Program-made: the position numbers and the translations under genes
The notes under the pieces: model-generated
Seen by the model: the letters and a program-made list of their open reading frames with translations, nothing else
The model's database searches: none
What the model was told of the DNA's origin: nothing
Shown here: piece after piece, positions 8,720 to 17,138 of the stretch
How positions within the stretch are numbered: the first letter of the stretch is position 1
Layout of the letters: every line of letters begins with the position of its first letter
Source of the DNA: Mycolicibacterium lacusdiani
Lineage (GTDB): Bacteria; Actinomycetota; Actinomycetes; Mycobacteriales; Mycobacteriaceae
Direction of reading: 5' to 3'
DNA: 64,000 nt
Assembly (NCBI RefSeq): GCF_021916785.1
Contig: NZ_JAKCFC010000007.1
Location: 1 to 64,000 of the forward strand

Positions 8720-8821
8720 GTGGCTCCGGCCGAGGTGCTCGCCGCGGCGCTTGCGCTGTTGCAGGACAACGGTTACGAGCGGCTGACGCTGGAGGCGGTG
8801 ACGGCCAGGCGGCGCGCATGA
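8720..8821 (+). pseudogene. TetR-family regulator remnant, N-terminal helix-turn-helix start only
   Basis: From GTG 8720 a 33-codon frame reads VAPAEVLAAALALLQDNGYE and continues RLTLEAVTARRRA before a TGA at 8819. This matches the first helices of a TetR DNA-binding domain, which normally continues AxxAGVxxxTxYRxW; here it stops before the recognition helix. The sequence runs straight into an MmpL fragment, so a deletion probably joined two truncated genes. Confidence 0.6.
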
Positions 8822-9544
8822 CGATCACCCACGAGGCCAATCCGGCCACTCCCGACGGCATTTCGCACATCGACGCCACCAAGAAATCCGCGTTCGGCGC
8901 GATCAAGGCGACGCCGCTGTCCGATGCCAGCATCTACGTGGCCGGTACCGCGTCCTCCTACAAGGACATTCAGGACGGTGCGAAGTACGACCTGATCATC
9001 TGTGCGCTGGCGGCATTGGCGCTGATCCTGCTCATCATGATGTTCATCACCAAGAGCATCGTCGCGGCGTTGGTCATCGTGGGAACCGTCGCGCGGTGCG
9101 TCGATCGGGCTGTCGGTTCTGGTGTGGCAGTAGATCTTCGGCATCCCGCTGTACTGGATCGTCGTGCCATTGGGCATCATTCTGCTGCTCGCGGTCGGCG
9201 CTGGCTACAACCTGCTGCTGATCTCCCGGCTCCAGGAGGAGGTGGGTGCTGGACTCAAGACCGGCACCGCGGGGCTGGTGTTCGCCGCGACCATGTCGTC
9301 GTTCGTCTTCAGCAATCTGGTGGTGCTCGGGCAGATCGGCACCACCATCGGCCTAGGCCTGCTGTTCGACACGTTGATCGTGCGATCGTTCATGACGCCC
9401 GCCATCTCGACGCTGCTCGGCCGTTGGTTCTGGTGGCCGCAGATCGTCCGCACCAGGCCTGCCAGCCAGATGCTGCGCCCCTACGGGCCGCGACGCGCGG
9501 TGCGCGATCTGCTGGGCCGGGAACCGGACGACAAGCCGGTGTGA
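8818..9544 (+). pseudogene. MmpL/RND transporter C-terminal remnant, frameshifted and with an in-frame stop
   Basis: The first part (8818 to about 9093) encodes SSYKDIQDGAKYDLIICALA and a hydrophobic helix typical of the MmpL second half. Around 9095 the frame shifts by one base; the continuing MmpL sequence (GASIGLSVLVWQ) then meets a TAG at 9131, and resumes IFGIPLYWIVVPLGIILLLA through FDTLIVRSFMTPA to a stop at 9542. An intact protein would exceed 900 residues; here about 240 remain. It is a decayed fragment and not expected to function. Confidence 0.82.
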
Positions 9545-9763
9545 CGCGCCGCGTCACACCAGCCACAGAAGTCCCTGAACGGCTTGGCCCGACCGAACTA
9601 CGACTGTCCCGCCTGACGAGCGAATTGCCGACTGCCATGGTCATCGGCAGTCAACGATCGTGATCGATTCGCTGGCCAGGTGGAACAAGTGCGGGTCGAC
9701 GAGGCCGGCCCGCGCGGTGACTGTTGTGACTCGTGTGACGGGCGCGCTGTGCCGAGTGGGAGG

Positions 9764-11464
9764 CTAGCCACTGCCCGCAGCGTAGAGGTGCACCAAACCG
9801 CTTGCCACGGCGTAGCGGGGACCGTGCACGCCGTCGACGTCGGCGCGCCCCACCGCGATCGGCACGCTGCGCAACGCCTCGGCGACCGCACGCAGCAATT
9901 CGTCGTCCATCGCGCCACCGCCGGCGAGCACCAGTGCGGTCGGCGGGGTGTCGAACGCCCGTAGACACCGGGCGATGTTCGCGGCGATCGTCTGCCGCTT
10001 GATCGCCAACCGCAGGCTGCGCCACTCCTCGGCGGCCAGCCGATTCGAGAACGGCACCAGGCCCGCGCTGCCGCGGGTGCACAACCTGCCGATCGCCTCG
10101 GACGCCGCGGGCGAGTCGAGGAAGACGCGGCGGCCATCCTCCTCGTGCGCGACGTGCGGACCCTCCACCCGGATCGCAGGCGTGCGCTTCACCTGCTCGG
10201 CGAGCGCCCGCGGGATCCCGAGCACCCGGGCGACGGCCACCGTGATGGTTTCCCCCGCTCCCGCGGCAACGACCGTGCCGCTCTTTCCGACGAGATCGAT
10301 GGTGCCGCCGCCGATGTCGCACACCACCGAATCCGGCGGCAGGCCCGGCGTGGTGCGGGCGCCCCATGCCGCGGCCTCCGGCTCGGTGGCGAGCGTACGG
10401 GCGGGCCGACCCGTCAGCTCGGCGATCGTGACCGCCGCATCGGACACCTCGTCGGCGGCGAGCATGGCGACGACGGTGCCGCGCGCGTCGGCGACGCCGC
10501 GCCGCAGCCAGGCCCCGTCGTCGATCGTCGCGAGGTCGGTGAAGAACGCGTCGGAGACCGCGATGCCGTGTTCGGCGGTCGGCACGGCGCGCAGCCTGAT
10601 GTGCGTCACGCAGCCCGGCGGTGCCAGGCGCAGGACCGCATGCGCCTGGGCCGGGGTGTAGCGCACCACCTCACCGTCGACCAGGCAGTCGACGTAGTCG
10701 TCGTCGACGGCGGGCTGCGGTGGCGGCTCGGTGCGAAGGGTGACGGCGATGGCCGAGGCATCGGCCAGTTCTCGGCAGAACTCCGCGACGTCGTGGATCG
10801 CGCCGTGCTCGACGCCGAGCGCGGCCGACAGCGCGATGGGGTCGGCCATCGCTCGGTAGGAGCGCCCCTCCTCGACCACCTCGACGGCGATCAGCGCACC
10901 GGCAGGCACATTCACGTCCGCTTCGTCGACGACGGGGACGTCGACCGGGATGCGGTTGCGGATCAGCACGGCGTCGTCCTGGGCGACGACGACCCCGACC
11001 ACGCGCCTGCCACGTCGCACCGCCTCGGTGATGGTGCGGGCCGCATCCTCGAAGTCCGTTGCGTCGTCGACGGATACGACGATCGGGCCGGCGGTCACGT
11101 CGTCGGCGAGCTCGGCCAGCGGTACGTGCCTGCCCACCCCGTATCCCGCGCCGGCCGGGGTGCTGGCGTCCGGTCTGCGCAGGCTTCGCACCGGCGCACG
11201 TGGCGAGGTGGCCGGTGGCAGCGGTGCGGTCGAGGTGTCGACGGGACGCAATGCCGAAAGCACCAGCTCGTCGGCGGCGATGCCCGCGTCCACTTCGATC
11301 CTGTGCAGCAGCGCTGCGGCGCCGTGCAACGAGTCCCGCGACCCCTTGCGACCGCGCGTCGGTGCCTGGCCGTGCGCGAGCGGTGTCACCGACCCGTCGA
11401 CGACGCGGGCGAGGACGATCTCGGTGGTGTGGTTGCCGACGTCGATGCCGGCCAGCACGGTCAA
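9764..11464 (-). CDS. Diol/glycerol dehydratase reactivase, large (ATPase) subunit
   Basis: 566 residues, start most likely TTG 11464, overlapping the stop of the small dehydratase subunit; a GTG lies two codons further in. The actin-like ATPase fold is visible in LAGIDVGNHTTEI at the N-terminus, VVCDIGGGTIDLVG in the middle and LVLAGGGAMDDELL near the end. DdrA/PduG/GdrA proteins use ATP to eject damaged cobalamin from inactivated B12-dependent diol or glycerol dehydratase. It is the last gene of the permease-dehydratase operon. I see no gene for the small reactivase subunit (DdrB/PduH) in the window. Confidence 0.87.
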   Translation of the reverse strand: MTVLAGIDVGNHTTEIVLARVVDGSVTPLAHGQAPTRGRKGSRDSLHGAAALLHRIEVDAGIAADELVLSALRPVDTSTAPLPPATSPRAPVRSLRRPDASTPAGAGYGVGRHVPLAELADDVTAGPIVVSVDDATDFEDAARTITEAVRRGRRVVGVVVAQDDAVLIRNRIPVDVPVVDEADVNVPAGALIAVEVVEEGRSYRAMADPIALSAALGVEHGAIHDVAEFCRELADASAIAVTLRTEPPPQPAVDDDYVDCLVDGEVVRYTPAQAHAVLRLAPPGCVTHIRLRAVPTAEHGIAVSDAFFTDLATIDDGAWLRRGVADARGTVVAMLAADEVSDAAVTIAELTGRPARTLATEPEAAAWGARTTPGLPPDSVVCDIGGGTIDLVGKSGTVVAAGAGETITVAVARVLGIPRALAEQVKRTPAIRVEGPHVAHEEDGRRVFLDSPAASEAIGRLCTRGSAGLVPFSNRLAAEEWRSLRLAIKRQTIAANIARCLRAFDTPPTALVLAGGGAMDDELLRAVAEALRSVPIAVGRADVDGVHGPRYAVASGLVHLYAAGSG

Positions 11465-11802
11465 CGCAACAGGCCCCGCCGGGCGTACACCGTCGCGGCC
11501 TGTTCGACCAGCGCCGCGCAGCGGGCCGCGCCCCGCGCCTCCAGCGACGCTCTCAGCTCGTCGAGCTGGCTCGCCGTCGACCGGTATGGACGCAGCGCCT
11601 CGTAGAGCGCCATGACGTCCTCGTCGTCGATGGTGGCGAGTTCGGCTGCGCGCAGGAAGTTCTCGGCGAGCTGCGGATTGCCGCCCTCCTCGGCCACCAC
11701 GGCCTGGTGTGCCAGGACCGCCGGGTCCATCCGCAGGTCCGACAGGCCGAGCTTGCCGTCGACGGCGTTCTCGACGGTGATGTCGACGCGTTCGCCCGTC
11801 AT
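11461..11802 (-). CDS. B12-dependent diol/glycerol dehydratase, small subunit (PduE/DhaE type)
   Basis: 113 residues from ATG 11802, which overlaps the stop of the fused large/medium subunit by four bases (ATGA). Family features are KLGLSDLRMDPAVLAHQAVV and AENFLRAAELATIDDEDVMALYEALRP. PduE of Salmonella is about 173 residues; this protein lacks the N-terminal extension that in PduE is implicated in enclosure in the microcompartment. Together with the fused subunit it forms the adenosylcobalamin-dependent dehydratase converting 1,2-diols or glycerol to aldehydes. Confidence 0.87.
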   Translation of the reverse strand: MTGERVDITVENAVDGKLGLSDLRMDPAVLAHQAVVAEEGGNPQLAENFLRAAELATIDDEDVMALYEALRPYRSTASQLDELRASLEARGAARCAALVEQAATVYARRGLLR

Positions 11803-14036
11803 GGCCGGCGCACCTCGATGGTGACGGGTGGTTCGCCGGGCTCGCACGCCTGGCGTTCGAGGGACACCAGTGCGACGGCGCGGGCGTGGTACCGCGCCGA
11901 GATCGACTCGTCGGTGCCGCCGGTGAAGATCGGCACGGGCGCCATCCCCTTGGCGTGGCGGGCCGCGTTCTTGCCCAGATCGCGGTACATGCCCGCCGTC
12001 AACAGCGGTGCCACGCTGAACAATTCGAGATTGGCCAGCGGCGCCAGGTCGCGCCGGTGGATCAGCGACGTGCCCTTGCCCTGCAGGCCGATCCCGATGC
12101 CCGAGCCGGACAGTCGCGCAGCGGTCAGCCCGATGAGTCCGACGTCGATGGTCGAGCGCACCCGCACCAGGCGGGGCACGCATCCCTCCTCCTCCAGACC
12201 GGCCGAGATCTGCCGGAGCACCTCGCCGACGGTCAGCCCGCACAGCGTGAGCCAGACGCTGCGGCCCCACGCCGGCGACAGTCCGATGCAGACCTCGCGA
12301 GGGTCGCTGCCCTGGCGTGCGGGTTCGACGTCGGTGACGATCACGTGCCCGTGGTGCTCGGCCTGATCGGCGGTCAGCTCCGACGACGTGCGGGCCTGCC
12401 GGATTCCGTCGATCTCCGATTGCCGCTGCGCGGTCGGCGCGTAACCCGTTCCGGGACCTGCGTAGTCGTTGGGGTCGGTCAGCTTGGACAGCACGCGGAA
12501 CTCGTCGTCGAAGATCGCCGAGGTCTGCAACTGGTCGCCGCGCAGCCGCTCCTCGGTGAGCCGCGTGATCGCCTGGGCCTCGTCGCCGAAACCGGTGCGG
12601 TGCAGCGAGGCGATCACGTCGAAGACCGTCAGCTGCCGGGCCTCGATCGAGGCGGCTGCCTCGGCCACGATCTTCGGGTGCCCGGGCGGTAGATCGCGGG
12701 ACCCGTTGGCGAACACCACCTCCTCGACGCGGTCGTCGTCGTAGTCGGCGAGCCCCAGGTCGCGGTAGACGGCCTGCACGGCACGCGCCGCACGGCGGCG
12801 CACCGCCTCGAGGTGGTCGGCCGAGACGGTGCGCAGGCCGCCGTCGGCGCCCCAGTCGCGTTGCAGGACCAGGAAGTCGTCCATGTCGTCGGAGTTGAAG
12901 TTGGACAGCGCGAAGGCGTTGTCGTAGCGCGGGATCGACCCGAATCCGGAGAAGACGAAGTCGGCACCGGCCAGCAGCACGGGCAGGGTGTGCGCGCTTC
13001 GCCGGATGTCCGACTCGGAGATCAGGTTGTCGTTGCCCGCACACGACTCGAGGTCGCGCATCATGACCATCAGGTTCTCGGCGAGCAGTTCCTTCATGCC
13101 CTCGGGCACCGATGCCACGACGCCCACACCGTCGATGCCGCCGTTCTGCACGCCCTGGGAACCCAGTGCCCGCGCCAGCGACACGCACCGCGATTCGAGG
13201 TAGAGGATCGAGCACCGCTCGGCCGCGCCCATCAGCACTTCGGCGCCACCGCCACTGGTGACGCGCATCTTGAGGCCCCGGGATGCGTACGCGGACGTCA
13301 GGATCGCCTTGCTGAACGGGGTGTCGTCACCGTCGACGAACACCTGCTCGGTGCCGTAGATCGAGATGGTCTCGGCGTAGCTGGTGAGGCCGCGCAGACC
13401 GAGTCGTAGTTCGAGCGCTTCCTCGATGGAGCACTGCGCCATCGCCCCCGGCGTCCCGACCTGGCTGCCGATCAGCAGTGCCACGGCGTTCGACGGAGCG
13501 TCACCGAGCACGGGCACCGTCGTCTCGACCTCGCGGAAGCCGTAGGCCACTGCGCTCGCAGCGTCGGCGGCGATCAACAGCGGATCGTCGAGCTGGTTGG
13601 TGACGTGGGCCTGGTTGCTCGGGGTACGCCTGGCACGCAGCTTGGTCATGGCCATCTGCATCTCGACGGGGCTGAGCAGCGCCACGACGTGAGCGAGTTT
13701 GGCCGGGGTGGTGCCGCCGATCAGCCGCACCACCTCCGCCCGCGACACGTTGACGTCGACGGCCATGCGGGCCAGCACGGCGTCGTCGAGTGCCATCGCC
13801 TCGTCCGCGACCGCGAGATCGATGCCGTAGCGGGCGATGAACTCGTCGATCACGTCGAACTCGGCGACGGACTTGCCGTCGAGTTCAAGCACCTCCCCGT
13901 CGCGCACGAGCAGCGACGGGGAGGGGTCTTGGGGACTGCGCATTGCGATCAGGCCGAGGTCGGCGTCGGCGACGCTGAACCCGTCGAGGTTGACCGGTTT
14001 GGCGTTGAGCACCTTCATGCGGCCCAACTCGCTCAC
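11799..14036 (-). CDS. B12-dependent diol/glycerol dehydratase, fused large and medium subunits
   Basis: 745 residues. Residues 1 to about 555 correspond to the large subunit (PduC/DhaB), with the long TIM barrel containing RRTPSNQAHVTN, ETTVPVLGDAP, LRVTSGGGAEVLMG-type and ESRCVSLARALGSQGVQNGG segments. From about 580 the medium subunit (PduD/DhaC) follows (GHVIVTDVEPARQGSDPREV, GIGLQGKGTSLIHRRDL). The fusion has no room for PduD's N-terminal encapsulation peptide. GTG 14036 is preceded by AAGGGG; an ATG six codons in is an alternative. Predicted reaction: 1,2-propanediol to propionaldehyde, or glycerol to 3-hydroxypropionaldehyde, needing adenosylcobalamin. It lies 28 nt after the permease gene. 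Confidence 0.9.
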   Translation of the reverse strand: MSELGRMKVLNAKPVNLDGFSVADADLGLIAMRSPQDPSPSLLVRDGEVLELDGKSVAEFDVIDEFIARYGIDLAVADEAMALDDAVLARMAVDVNVSRAEVVRLIGGTTPAKLAHVVALLSPVEMQMAMTKLRARRTPSNQAHVTNQLDDPLLIAADAASAVAYGFREVETTVPVLGDAPSNAVALLIGSQVGTPGAMAQCSIEEALELRLGLRGLTSYAETISIYGTEQVFVDGDDTPFSKAILTSAYASRGLKMRVTSGGGAEVLMGAAERCSILYLESRCVSLARALGSQGVQNGGIDGVGVVASVPEGMKELLAENLMVMMRDLESCAGNDNLISESDIRRSAHTLPVLLAGADFVFSGFGSIPRYDNAFALSNFNSDDMDDFLVLQRDWGADGGLRTVSADHLEAVRRRAARAVQAVYRDLGLADYDDDRVEEVVFANGSRDLPPGHPKIVAEAAASIEARQLTVFDVIASLHRTGFGDEAQAITRLTEERLRGDQLQTSAIFDDEFRVLSKLTDPNDYAGPGTGYAPTAQRQSEIDGIRQARTSSELTADQAEHHGHVIVTDVEPARQGSDPREVCIGLSPAWGRSVWLTLCGLTVGEVLRQISAGLEEEGCVPRLVRVRSTIDVGLIGLTAARLSGSGIGIGLQGKGTSLIHRRDLAPLANLELFSVAPLLTAGMYRDLGKNAARHAKGMAPVPIFTGGTDESISARYHARAVALVSLERQACEPGEPPVTIEVRRP

Positions 14037-14064
14037 GGCGAACCCCTTCCCTGATCGACGACGA

Positions 14065-15597
14065 TCAGTCGCGGATCTCGTTGTCCTCGAACACGACCCG
14101 GCCGATCAGGTCGTAGCGCCGCGGGTCACGCAGCTTGAAGTACAGCGACATGCCCGCACCGAAGACGAACAGGCCGACCACGATCCACGGCGTCAGCTTG
14201 AACAGCAGGGTGCCCGACGCCGCGCCTGCGGCAGCGTCCTTGTGCTCCCACAGCAGGTACACGACGTACAGCATGCCGAGGCCACCGAGCAGTGGTGCCA
14301 GGAACGTCTTGAACCAGTGCGCGCTCGACGGGTGGTTCTTGTGGAAGTGGAAGTACGCGATCACCGCGAAGGCGCACAGCGACTGCACGATCAGGATGGC
14401 CATGGTGCCGAGGATCGCGAGCAGCGTGTACATGTGCACGTACGGATCCATGCCCGCGGCGAAGAACGCCAGGATCAGCACCAGCGTGATGCCGCTCTGG
14501 ACGAACGACGCGATGTGCGGCGACCCGTGGGTCGGATGCGTTGCGCCGAGCGTCTTCTGCAGGCCCTTGGACAGACCCTCGCGACCGAGTGCGTAGAGGT
14601 AGCGCGAGGCACAGTTGTGGAATGCCATGCCGCAGGCGAACGAACCGGTCACCAGCAGGATGTTGAACAGCGTGATGGCCCACTCGCCGTAGGTGTCGCG
14701 GACCGGTCCGAAGAATATCTCCGAGGAGGTGTCCGCGCTCTGGGCGAGTTCGATCGACTGCTGCGGGCCGGTGCCCGCGATGGCCATCCACGACACGAAC
14801 ACGTAGAAGAGGCCGACGCCGAGGACGGCGATCATCGTGGCGCGGGGGATGATCCGCTTCGGGTCCTTGGACTCCTCGCCGTACATGGCGGTCGACTCGA
14901 AGCCGACCCACGACCAGAACGCGAAGAACAGGCCGAGGCCGGCGCTGGCGCCCGCGATGGCCGCAGGGGTGAACGCCCCGATGGGGTTGAGCGTCTCGGC
15001 GATGGCGAAGCCGTCGGGCCCGCCACCCTTGACCAGCACCGCGATGGCGCCGAGCGACAGCATGATGATCTCGGTGACCAGGAAGACGCCGAGCACCTTG
15101 GCGGTCAGGTTCACGTCGAAGTAGGTGAGGATCGCGTTCAGCGCCAGCATCAGCAGCGCCGGGATGATCCAGTGGATCTCGACGTCGAACTGCGACGACA
15201 GGAAGTTCTTGAAGAAGAACGAGAAGATGCCGATCAGCGACGCCTCGAAGACGATGTAGGCCATCGTGATCAGCAGGCCGCTGGCCATGCCGACGACGCG
15301 GCCCAGGCCGTGGGAGATGTAGCCGTAGAACGCACCGGTCGTGGTGATGTGCTTGGCCATGGTGGCGTAGCCGATGGCGAAGAGCCCCAGCACGACGGTG
15401 GCGACGATGTATCCGGCCGGCGCGTGCGAACCATTTCCGAAGCCGACTGCGATCGGCACGTTGCCGACCATTGCGGTGATGGGGGCGGCCGTCGCGACGG
15501 CCATGAAGATGACCCCGAGGGTTCCGACGGCGTTCCGCTTGAGCCGTTGGACGGAGTCACCCGTGTTTTCTTCGCGCGAAACGACTTGATCGGTCAT
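14065..15597 (-). CDS. APC-superfamily amino acid/amine permease of the microcompartment locus
   Basis: 510 residues from ATG 15597 with about 12 hydrophobic helices and the APC-type start KRNAVGTLGVIFMAVATAAP. The consensus PxGFESxxxxxEE is seen as WVGFESTAMYGEES. Its place beside an aminopropanol-type microcompartment makes 1-amino-2-propanol or a related amino alcohol the likely substrate; this is inference. It is the first gene of the leftward operon that continues into the dehydratase, and its promoter faces that of the shell operon across a 212-bp gap with palindromic operator-like sites. Confidence 0.82.
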   Translation of the reverse strand: MTDQVVSREENTGDSVQRLKRNAVGTLGVIFMAVATAAPITAMVGNVPIAVGFGNGSHAPAGYIVATVVLGLFAIGYATMAKHITTTGAFYGYISHGLGRVVGMASGLLITMAYIVFEASLIGIFSFFFKNFLSSQFDVEIHWIIPALLMLALNAILTYFDVNLTAKVLGVFLVTEIIMLSLGAIAVLVKGGGPDGFAIAETLNPIGAFTPAAIAGASAGLGLFFAFWSWVGFESTAMYGEESKDPKRIIPRATMIAVLGVGLFYVFVSWMAIAGTGPQQSIELAQSADTSSEIFFGPVRDTYGEWAITLFNILLVTGSFACGMAFHNCASRYLYALGREGLSKGLQKTLGATHPTHGSPHIASFVQSGITLVLILAFFAAGMDPYVHMYTLLAILGTMAILIVQSLCAFAVIAYFHFHKNHPSSAHWFKTFLAPLLGGLGMLYVVYLLWEHKDAAAGAASGTLLFKLTPWIVVGLFVFGAGMSLYFKLRDPRRYDLIGRVVFEDNEIRD

Positions 15598-15678
15598 GGA
15601 TTCCGGATGCCTTCCAAGTGAACGGTAGGAGTCGGGCATGGCTCTGGTGTGGTCCAACCCACAACCGACCAACGTATA

Positions 15679-15691
15679 TTGGCACTACCAA
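15679..15691. promoter_or_regulatory. Operator-like palindrome O1 (TTGG-N5-CCAA)
   Basis: TTGGCACTACCAA, a 4+4 inverted repeat with the same spacing as TTGGTCGTACCAA found just before the GntR regulator gene (22911-22923). It lies nearer the permease side of the divergent intergenic region. Binding by the locus's GntR protein is inferred from the shared motif. Confidence 0.6.
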
Positions 15692-15728
15692 ATAGACTCC
15701 GCAACCGGAACGGCGACCTTTTTTCGGC

Positions 15729-15743
15729 CAATGGTATCCATTG
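15729..15743. promoter_or_regulatory. Operator-like palindrome O2 (CAATGG-TAT-CCATTG)
   Basis: A perfect 6+6 inverted repeat whose right half overlaps the first three bases of the -35 hexamer of the shell operon promoter. The core TGG-N3-CCA is shared with the other sites. A bound repressor here would occlude RNA polymerase. Confidence 0.6.
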
Positions 15744-15770
15744 ACATAAATGGTCCGACCATTTTAGGGT
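15741..15770 (+). promoter_or_regulatory. Predicted promoter of the microcompartment operon with operator O3 in its spacer
   Basis: TTGACA (15741-15746) is a perfect -35 hexamer; TAGGGT (15765-15770) at 18 bp spacing fits a mycobacterial -10. The spacer contains the perfect palindrome AATGGT-CCG-ACCATT (15749-15763). Transcription would start near 15777, about 33 nt before the GTG at 15810. An operator between -35 and -10 is a classic repressor position. The local drop in GC content supports a promoter. Confidence 0.65.
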
Positions 15771-15809
15771 GAGTTCGACGCAGCCCAACGAACTCACCAC
15801 AGGAGTCTC

Positions 15810-17138
15810 GTGTACGACTACGGCACATTCTCGTTCGAGTCCAAGACCCAGGTGTTGGAACGGGCGAAGACGTTCTGGAACCCGGACAAGACGCAGTTCT
15901 GGACCGACGCCGGGGTCGATCTGGTCATCGACCGCCGGGAGGGCTACTTCCTCTGGGACATGAGCGGCCGCCGGCTCATCGACATGCACCTCAACGGCGG
16001 CACCTACAACCTCGGTCACCGCAATCCCGAAGTGATGCAAGCACTCATCGACGGCATGGCGCACTTCGACGTCGGCAACCACCACTTCCCGTCGGTCGCC
16101 CGCACCGCGCTGGCGCAGCGGCTCGTCGAGTCCGCACCGGCGTCGATCAGCAAGGTGGCCTTCGGCTCCGGCGGTGGCGAGGCCATCGACATCGCGCTCA
16201 AGAGCGCCCGCCACGCCACCCAGCGCCGCAAGATCGTCTCGATCGTGAAGGCCTATCACGGGCATACCGGGCTCGCGGTGGCCACCGGCGACGATCGGTT
16301 CGCGAAACTGTTCCTCTCCGACCAGCCCGACGAGTTCATCCAGGTTCCATTCGGCGACGTGGACGCGATGGAACAGGCCGTGCGCGGTCGCGACGTCGCC
16401 GCCGTGATCATGGAGACCATCCCGGCGACGTACGGCTTCCCCCTGCCCCCGCCGGGATACCTCGAGGCGGTCAAGGACCTATGCGTCCGCTACGACGCGC
16501 TCTACATCGCCGACGAGGTCCAGACCGGTCTGATGCGCACGGGCGAGATGTGGGCCATCACCAAGCACGGCATCGAACCGGACATCATGGTCGCGGGCAA
16601 GGGCCTCTCGGGCGGCATGTACCCGATCACTGCGGCGATGCTCGGCGACCGCGCCGCCCAATGGCTCGACCAGGACGGGTTCGGCCACATCTCCACCTTC
16701 GGTGGCGCCGAACTCGGCTGCGTCGCAGCGATCAAGACCCTCGAGATCAGCGGTAGGCCCGAGGTGCGGTCGTCGGTGCACTACATCGCCGACATCTTCG
16801 CCAAGGGACTGGCCCGCATCCAGGCCGACTACCCGGACTGGTTCATCGGCATTCGACAGAACGGCGTGGTGATCGGACTCGAGTTCGATCACCCCGAGGG
16901 CGCGAAGTTCGTGATGCGCGAACTCTACGAGCGGGGGGTGTGGGCGATCTTCTCCACACTCGATCCCCGTGTGCTGCAGTTCAAGCCGGGTCTACTGCTC
17001 AGCCGTGACCTGTGCGAGGACGTCCTGGATCGCTTGGACGTGGCGGTCGGGGCGGCGCGCGAGTTCGCGCGCAACTCGGCGGGCAGGAGCGGAGCGACCC
17101 GGGGAATGACCCCGCCCACTGGACGGAGGAAGTCGTGA
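15810..17138 (+). CDS. Class III PLP enzyme of the microcompartment locus (putative aminoalcohol-phosphate phospho-lyase)
   Basis: 442 residues from GTG 15810, preceded by AGGAG. The fold-type I class III signature is complete: GSGGGEAIDIALK, Asp235 in IADEVQTGLMRTG and PLP Lys264 in VAGKGLSGG. Relatives include true transaminases and phospho-lyases that release ammonia and phosphate from O-phosphorylated amino alcohols. With a kinase in the same operon, conversion of 1-amino-2-propanol phosphate to propionaldehyde, ammonia and phosphate is plausible. The last ~20 residues (NSAGRSGATRGM...) come from a short dispersed DNA repeat and look like an added tail. The stop overlaps the next start. 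Confidence 0.82.
   Translation: MYDYGTFSFESKTQVLERAKTFWNPDKTQFWTDAGVDLVIDRREGYFLWDMSGRRLIDMHLNGGTYNLGHRNPEVMQALIDGMAHFDVGNHHFPSVARTALAQRLVESAPASISKVAFGSGGGEAIDIALKSARHATQRRKIVSIVKAYHGHTGLAVATGDDRFAKLFLSDQPDEFIQVPFGDVDAMEQAVRGRDVAAVIMETIPATYGFPLPPPGYLEAVKDLCVRYDALYIADEVQTGLMRTGEMWAITKHGIEPDIMVAGKGLSGGMYPITAAMLGDRAAQWLDQDGFGHISTFGGAELGCVAAIKTLEISGRPEVRSSVHYIADIFAKGLARIQADYPDWFIGIRQNGVVIGLEFDHPEGAKFVMRELYERGVWAIFSTLDPRVLQFKPGLLLSRDLCEDVLDRLDVAVGAAREFARNSAGRSGATRGMTPPTGRRKS
17078..17103 (+). repeat. 26-bp dispersed repeat, copy 1 (inside the aminotransferase 3' end)
   Basis: Starts GGCGGGCAGGAGCGGAGCGA and ends CCCGGG. The identical 26 bp occur in inverted orientation at 30672-30697, inside another coding region. 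Here it is read through in frame and supplies part of the C-terminal tail. Confidence 0.85.

Noticed and set aside
13837..15621. Open frame of 594 codons antisense to the permease and dehydratase start
   Set aside because: No recognisable motifs and biased to Asp/His/Arg/Gly repeats; the minus-strand genes have clear APC and dehydratase signatures.
15598..15809. Possible cobalamin riboswitch before the dehydratase/permease operon
   Set aside because: Looked for a B12-box-like conserved segment and long GC stems; the 212-bp region is AT-rich in part and holds only short palindromes and a promoter.
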